DNA from: Paenibacillus brevis
GTDB lineage: Bacteria > Bacillota > Bacilli > Paenibacillales > Paenibacillaceae
Assembly: GCF_018919145.1 (NCBI RefSeq)
Contig: NZ_JAHLQJ010000019.1
Location: 18,687 to 82,686, forward strand
Direction of reading: 5' to 3'
DNA: 64,000 nt
The first letter of the stretch is position 1; each line of letters begins with the position of its first letter. Below are positions 60,105 through 64,000 of the stretch, piece after piece. The translations under genes were made by a program, and so were the position numbers. The notes below the pieces were generated by a model that did no database searches, was not told the origin of the DNA, and saw only the letters and a program-made list of their open reading frames with translations.

Positions 60105-60137
60105 TTGATTTTGAATGATTATGTGTTAAGATATAAA
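60105..60137 (+). promoter_or_regulatory. Candidate fruRKA promoter with repeated TGATT motifs
   Basis: TTGAAT at 60111-60116 with TATAAA at 60132-60137 (15 bp) or TAAATC at 60134 (17 bp) is the best promoter match. The segment 60091-60125 contains three TGATT repeats, plausible contact points for the DeoR-type regulator FruR. Confidence 0.45.
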
Positions 60138-60164
60138 TCGAATGATGGGGCTGGAGGGAATGTC

Positions 60165-60911
60165 ATGCTGACAGAAGAGCGGTATGAAATAATTATAGAG
60201 CGCTTGCAACAGCGTGGAATTGTTAAGCTTCAGGAGCTGGTTGAGCTGCTTGGAACATCGGAATCAACCGTTCGGCGTGATCTCGTTGACCTGGAGGAGC
60301 AAGGGCTGTTACGGAGAATTCATGGCGGAGCAGCACTTCCGAAGGATAATCGGCAGGAGCCTGGTATGAATGAGAAAACGTTCAAAAACATTCAAGAAAA
60401 GGATTTGATTGCTCGCCGGGCGGCCAGACAGCTTCGCGATGGCGATTGTATTTTTCTAGATGCGGGTACTACTACTTTGAAGATGATTTCCTATATAGAA
60501 GCGGAGCAGGTGACGGTGGTTACAAACGGGTTATCCCATGTGGAGGAGCTCGTGGGTAAAAACATTCGCAGTTATTTGCTGGGCGGGATGATGAAGATGC
60601 ATACAAAGGCCGTGATCGGAAGTATGGCCATGCAGAATATGGAGCAGTTCCGGTTTGATAAATGCTTTTTGGGAGCCAATGGGGTGGATGCCCAGATGGG
60701 GTATACTACACCTGATCCAGAGGAGGCGCTGATCAAGCGCAGGGCGAAGGAACTGTCGGGAGCAGCCTTTGTTCTTGCAGATTCCAGCAAGCTTGGCGAG
60801 GTGCTGTTTGCCCGGATGTTTGATCTTGAGGATGCTTATCTCATTACAGACGCTGTTCCGGATGCGCTAAGGGAATCATTAACTCACAAAACTAAGATAA
60901 TTGAGGGATAG
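60165..60911 (+). CDS. fruR: DeoR-family fructose operon repressor FruR
   Basis: This 248-residue protein starts MLTEERYEIIIERLQQRG, six bases after GGAGGG; the upstream open frame to 60105 would include the promoter. The N-terminal winged helix (VKLQELVELLGTSESTVRRDLVDLEEQGLLRRIHGGA) is typical of DeoR. The C-terminal sugar-phosphate domain has FLDAGTTTLKM and FLGANGVDAQMGYTTPDPEEALIKRRA. It should repress fruRKA until fructose 1-phosphate accumulates. fruK starts 3 bp after its stop. Confidence 0.92.
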   Translation: MLTEERYEIIIERLQQRGIVKLQELVELLGTSESTVRRDLVDLEEQGLLRRIHGGAALPKDNRQEPGMNEKTFKNIQEKDLIARRAARQLRDGDCIFLDAGTTTLKMISYIEAEQVTVVTNGLSHVEELVGKNIRSYLLGGMMKMHTKAVIGSMAMQNMEQFRFDKCFLGANGVDAQMGYTTPDPEEALIKRRAKELSGAAFVLADSSKLGEVLFARMFDLEDAYLITDAVPDALRESLTHKTKIIEG

Positions 60912-60913
60912 CC

Positions 60914-61843
60914 ATGATCTATACAGTGACACTGAATCCGTCCATTGATTACATCGTTCATGTGGATGGATTACAGCTAGGAGAGCTGAACCGCATGCGG
61001 GATGATCTTAAGCTCCCGGGGGGCAAAGGAATCAATGTATCGCGCATACTTAGCAGGCTTGGTGTGGAAAATACGGCACTTGGCTTTTTAGGCGGTTTTA
61101 CAGGAGATTTTCTCAAGGAAACCCTGGCCTCGGAGAACATCACGACAGATTTTGTTCAGGTTACAGGGGATACCCGAATTAATATCAAGCTCAAGCATGG
61201 GGAAGAGACCGAGATTAACGGTCAAGGTCCAGCGATTACTCCCGAGGAGGCGGATGAACTGTGCCGGAAATTGGATTCGCTCGCTGCCGGCGATATTGTC
61301 GTGTTGTCCGGAAGTGTACCTTCTTCACTGGGAGGTATGTACTATGACCGGCTGATTGAAGCTTGCAGCAGAATAGGTGCCCGTTTTGTATTGGATACAA
61401 CGGGGGATACGTTGACACGCGGTGCCTCGCTCGGGCCCTTATTGATTAAGCCGAATCATCATGAACTGGCTGAGCTGTTCAATGTTGAAATCAACTCGAT
61501 CGATCAAATTATCTATTACGGTAAAAAGCTGCAGGAGCAGGGTGCCGAGCATGTTCTCGTCTCGATGGCGGGAGATGGCGCGGTCCTGATTACTAAAGAG
61601 GGAGTCTACCGCTCCAATGTTCCTCAAGGGATTGTCCGCAATTCGGTCGGTGCCGGGGATTCGATGATCGCAGGGTTTGTGGGAGCATGGGCTCAAGGCG
61701 GAGATGTTATGGAAGCATTTGCTGCAGGGGTTGCATCCGGAAGCGCCACGGCATTCTCTGATGACTTGGCGGAGGCAGAACTGATTCATAAGCTGCGTAA
61801 GCAAGTTGAAATTAAAATTGTTCATGAGGGGTGGACCGAATGA
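60914..61843 (+). CDS. fruK: 1-phosphofructokinase
   Basis: This 309-residue PfkB-family kinase converts fructose 1-phosphate, delivered by FruA, to fructose 1,6-bisphosphate. Motifs are LNPSIDYIVHV, LPGGKGINVSRIL, GSVPSSLG, KPNHHELAELF and the catalytic base loop NSVGAGDSMIAGFV. Its stop overlaps the fruA start as ATGA. Confidence 0.96.
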   Translation: MIYTVTLNPSIDYIVHVDGLQLGELNRMRDDLKLPGGKGINVSRILSRLGVENTALGFLGGFTGDFLKETLASENITTDFVQVTGDTRINIKLKHGEETEINGQGPAITPEEADELCRKLDSLAAGDIVVLSGSVPSSLGGMYYDRLIEACSRIGARFVLDTTGDTLTRGASLGPLLIKPNHHELAELFNVEINSIDQIIYYGKKLQEQGAEHVLVSMAGDGAVLITKEGVYRSNVPQGIVRNSVGAGDSMIAGFVGAWAQGGDVMEAFAAGVASGSATAFSDDLAEAELIHKLRKQVEIKIVHEGWTE

Positions 61844-63849
61844 AAATCACGGATCTGATGCTCAAAGAGACGATGATCATGGATCTGCAGGCAACAACGA
61901 AAGAAGCGGCATTGAATGAGTTAATCGCAAGTCTGTCAGCCAGCGGCCGAATCAATGATGCTGTGGAATTCAAGCAGGCGATATTAAAGCGGGAAGGTGA
62001 ATCAAGCACCGGAATTGGCGGCGGGATCGCGATGCCGCATGCCAAGACGAAGGCAGTCAATGAGGCAACGGTCGTCTTTGCGAAAAGTGCCCAAGGTGTT
62101 GACTTCGAGGCTCTGGATGGAGAACCGGCGTACCTGTTCTTCATGATCGCAGCACCGGACGGTGCGGGAAATACACATTTACGGACCTTGGCTTCGCTTT
62201 CCCGGCTATTGATCGACAGTGACTTTATCCAGCAACTGATGAATACATCGTCACCTGAAGAAGTAACCCGATTGTTCGATGAAAGACAGAGTGCGGACGA
62301 AGCGGCGAAGGCAGCGAGAGAAAAGACAAAGCTTGAGGCGGAAGCGCACAATCAAGAAGATAAGCCAGCCACGGTAGCGGGTGCGGCCCCGGCTTCGGCT
62401 ATGGCTTCTACGGGTACGGCAAGTGGCGATCATAGTGAAGAACCATTCGTCATTGCCGTAACGGCATGTCCGACGGGGATTGCCCATACGTTCATGGCAG
62501 AAGATGCCTTGAAGAAGAAGGCCAAAGAAATGGGTGTGAATATCCGTGTGGAGACGAACGGTTCTGAAGGCGCAGGCAATGTACTGACTGCCGAGGAGAT
62601 TCGCCGGGCGAAGGGGGTTATCGTCGCCGCTGACAAGAAGGTGGACATGGACCGCTTTGATGGAAAGCCGGTGCTTCAGCGTCCGGTCAGTGACGGAATC
62701 CGAAAGCCTGAGGAGTTAATCCGTAAAGCCGTGAATGGTGACGCTCCCATTTACCGGAGTGCAGGAGCTGGCGGTCAAGCTGAAGCTGCCAAGACCGGGA
62801 AGGGAAGCATAGGCAGCAAGATTTATAAGGATCTGATGAATGGCGTCTCCCATATGCTTCCGTTTGTAGTCGGCGGCGGGATTTTGCTGGCTTTATCTTT
62901 CCTGTTTGAGCAGGTACTGGGGGATGATCATCCGCTCGTTACATTGCTGATGGCGATCGGCGGAGGCGACGGTGCGTTTCATTTCCTGATTCCGGTGCTG
63001 GCAGGCTTTATTGCCATGAGCATCGGCGATCGTCCGGCGCTCATGCCGGGGATGGTCGGCGGCCTGATGGCGGTAGGCGCCAATGCAGGGTTCCTTGGCG
63101 GTCTGGCAGCGGGCTTCCTTGCCGGTTATGTCGTCATTGGTTTGAGGAAAGTGTTTGCTGGTCTGCCTAAAACGCTGGAAGGCCTGAAGCCGATCCTGCT
63201 CTATCCGATCTTTGGCCTGCTGGTTACGGGTGCGATTATGCATTATCTGTTCGGACCATTCTTCAGTTGGATTAATGAAGGCATGATCAACGCACTGAAT
63301 AATCTTGGCACAGGCAATATGGTGTTGTTAGGTGTGCTGCTTGGCGGTATGATGGCGATCGATATGGGCGGACCGTTCAATAAGGCGGCGTATACCTTCG
63401 CAATCGGCGTCTTCACTTCCAGCGGTAATACGAATGGCATGATGATGGCAGCTGTTATGGCCGGAGGGATGGTTCCTCCGCTTGCAATAGCCTTGGCAAC
63501 CACATTGTTCAAGAACAAGTTCACCGCCCAGGAGCGCCAATCCGGCTTGACGAACTATGTGCTTGGCTTCTCCTTTATTACGGAGGGAGCCATTCCGTTC
63601 GCAGCTGCCGATCCGCTGCGGGTACTGACGACAAGCATTATCGGCGCAGGGATTGCCGGCGGATTGACCCAATGGTGGGGAATCAATATTCCGGCTCCGC
63701 ATGGCGGTATTTTCGTAGCAGCCCTGGCGAACCATGCCCTGCTGTTCCTGCTCGCTGTGGTCATTGGTGCGGTAATATCCGGCTTGGCGTTCGGACTGTG
63801 GAAGCGACCGCTGGCAGGCGCGGAGAAACTGGCTGCACCGGGAAAATAA
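61840..63849 (+). CDS. fruA: Fructose PTS transporter, IIABC components
   Basis: This protein of about 669 residues, from ATG 61840 (GAGGGG eight bases upstream), contains an EIIA domain (about 1-145; phospho-His in GGIAMPHAK) and an Ala/Glu-rich linker (150-200). An EIIB domain follows (about 205-305; phospho-Cys in VTACPTGIAHTFMAE), then an EIIC membrane domain (about 325-655; DRPALMPGMVGG, AIDMGGPFNKAAYTFA, FITEGAIPFAAADPLR). It imports fructose with phosphorylation at C1. Translational coupling with fruK keeps uptake and further phosphorylation in step. Confidence 0.96.
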   Translation: MKITDLMLKETMIMDLQATTKEAALNELIASLSASGRINDAVEFKQAILKREGESSTGIGGGIAMPHAKTKAVNEATVVFAKSAQGVDFEALDGEPAYLFFMIAAPDGAGNTHLRTLASLSRLLIDSDFIQQLMNTSSPEEVTRLFDERQSADEAAKAAREKTKLEAEAHNQEDKPATVAGAAPASAMASTGTASGDHSEEPFVIAVTACPTGIAHTFMAEDALKKKAKEMGVNIRVETNGSEGAGNVLTAEEIRRAKGVIVAADKKVDMDRFDGKPVLQRPVSDGIRKPEELIRKAVNGDAPIYRSAGAGGQAEAAKTGKGSIGSKIYKDLMNGVSHMLPFVVGGGILLALSFLFEQVLGDDHPLVTLLMAIGGGDGAFHFLIPVLAGFIAMSIGDRPALMPGMVGGLMAVGANAGFLGGLAAGFLAGYVVIGLRKVFAGLPKTLEGLKPILLYPIFGLLVTGAIMHYLFGPFFSWINEGMINALNNLGTGNMVLLGVLLGGMMAIDMGGPFNKAAYTFAIGVFTSSGNTNGMMMAAVMAGGMVPPLAIALATTLFKNKFTAQERQSGLTNYVLGFSFITEGAIPFAAADPLRVLTTSIIGAGIAGGLTQWWGINIPAPHGGIFVAALANHALLFLLAVVIGAVISGLAFGLWKRPLAGAEKLAAPGK

Positions 63850-63868
63850 ATTGAAGGATGTACTTTAG

Positions 63869-63918
63869 AACTGCCGATGGAAAAGCGTGATAAGATGCTA
63901 TCTGTCGGCAGTTTTTTT
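63869..63918 (+). terminator. Intrinsic terminator after fruA
   Basis: AACTGCCGA (63869-63877) pairs with TCGGCAGTT (63905-63913), followed by a T run to 63918. Confidence 0.88.
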
Positions 63919-63944
63919 ACACCCCTGCTTCTGTCAATCGTCTG

Positions 63945-63981
63945 TGAAAATGTCACCTTAACTGTGCTATGAAAATGTCAC
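63945..63981. repeat. Short direct repeats at the window edge
   Basis: TGAAAATGTCAC occurs at 63945-63956 and again at 63970-63981, 25 bp apart. Repeated short sites of this kind occur in the ends of some insertion sequences (IS21 type), but no transposase is visible before the window ends. Confidence 0.45.
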
Positions 63982-64000
63982 TTATTTGTTGGAGTCTCCT

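Noticed and set aside
1..64000. CRISPR arrays, prophage modules, rRNA or tRNA genes
   Set aside because: No regularly spaced repeats, phage structural genes, rRNA blocks or cloverleaf sequences were recognised on either strand.

Overview
This window is chromosomal DNA from a spore-forming member of the Bacillota, most likely Paenibacillus or a close relative. The evidence is base composition near 50% GC by eye, strong AGGAGG-type ribosome binding sites, spore genes (an alpha/beta SASP, YtrH/YtrI, YtvI, CotH-like and YjcZ-like proteins, YheC/YheD ATP-grasp proteins), a T-box leader, a c-di-AMP riboswitch, and gene order close to the Bacillus subtilis yheABCD and dnaE-accDA-pyk-citZ-icd-mdh-phoPR-polA-mutM-coaE-nrdR regions. 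No phage, CRISPR array, rRNA or tRNA gene was seen.

Layout. 1-5.1 kb: the 3' part of a histidine/aromatic ammonia-lyase-like gene that lacks the usual MIO serine, a promoter-riboswitch-terminator leader for the potassium importer kimA, a YfcE-like phosphodiesterase and a HAD hydrolase. 5.1-11.75 kb: a tightly packed minus-strand operon of five paralogous YheC/YheD ATP-grasp proteins plus one GNAT acetyltransferase. This is the most unusual gene cluster here. 11.9-19 kb: yheB and yheA, a dispersed repeat, a secreted CotH-type kinase with a C-terminal stalk domain, ytoI, ytpI, ytrI and ytrH. 19-31.5 kb: dnaE, pgpA, a promoter driving a small DUF2007-like gene with accD-accA, pyk, a thioesterase, fxsA, a T-box leader with argS, and ytvI.

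31.6-40.2 kb is central carbon metabolism: citZ (with a near-consensus cre site upstream), icd and mdh, then a membrane protein, an XRE regulator, a degenerate glycosyltransferase, a short-chain dehydrogenase and a class I fumarase. The fumarase gene runs directly into phoR. 40.2-55.4 kb is a phosphate-starvation locus interleaved with DNA repair: phoR, phoP, a soluble CBS-like/MCP receptor, pstB-phoU, polA-mutM-coaE, a lytic transglycosylase, a SASP, nrdR and pstS-pstC-pstA-pstB. Three 11-bp-phased Pho boxes precede phoP, the first pstB and pstS, so PhoP probably controls all three. 55.5-64 kb: a DedA protein, small genes, a secreted chitin-active LPMO, a MITE-like element, the enoyl reductase fabV and the fructose operon fruR-fruK-fruA.

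A dispersed intergenic repeat occurs as two long copies and four short or partial copies, often next to gene leaders. Coordinates were adjusted from the longest open frame whenever a Shine-Dalgarno sequence, family N-terminus, promoter or terminator argued for a later start. Family assignments come from recognised motifs and gene order; no database search was run.
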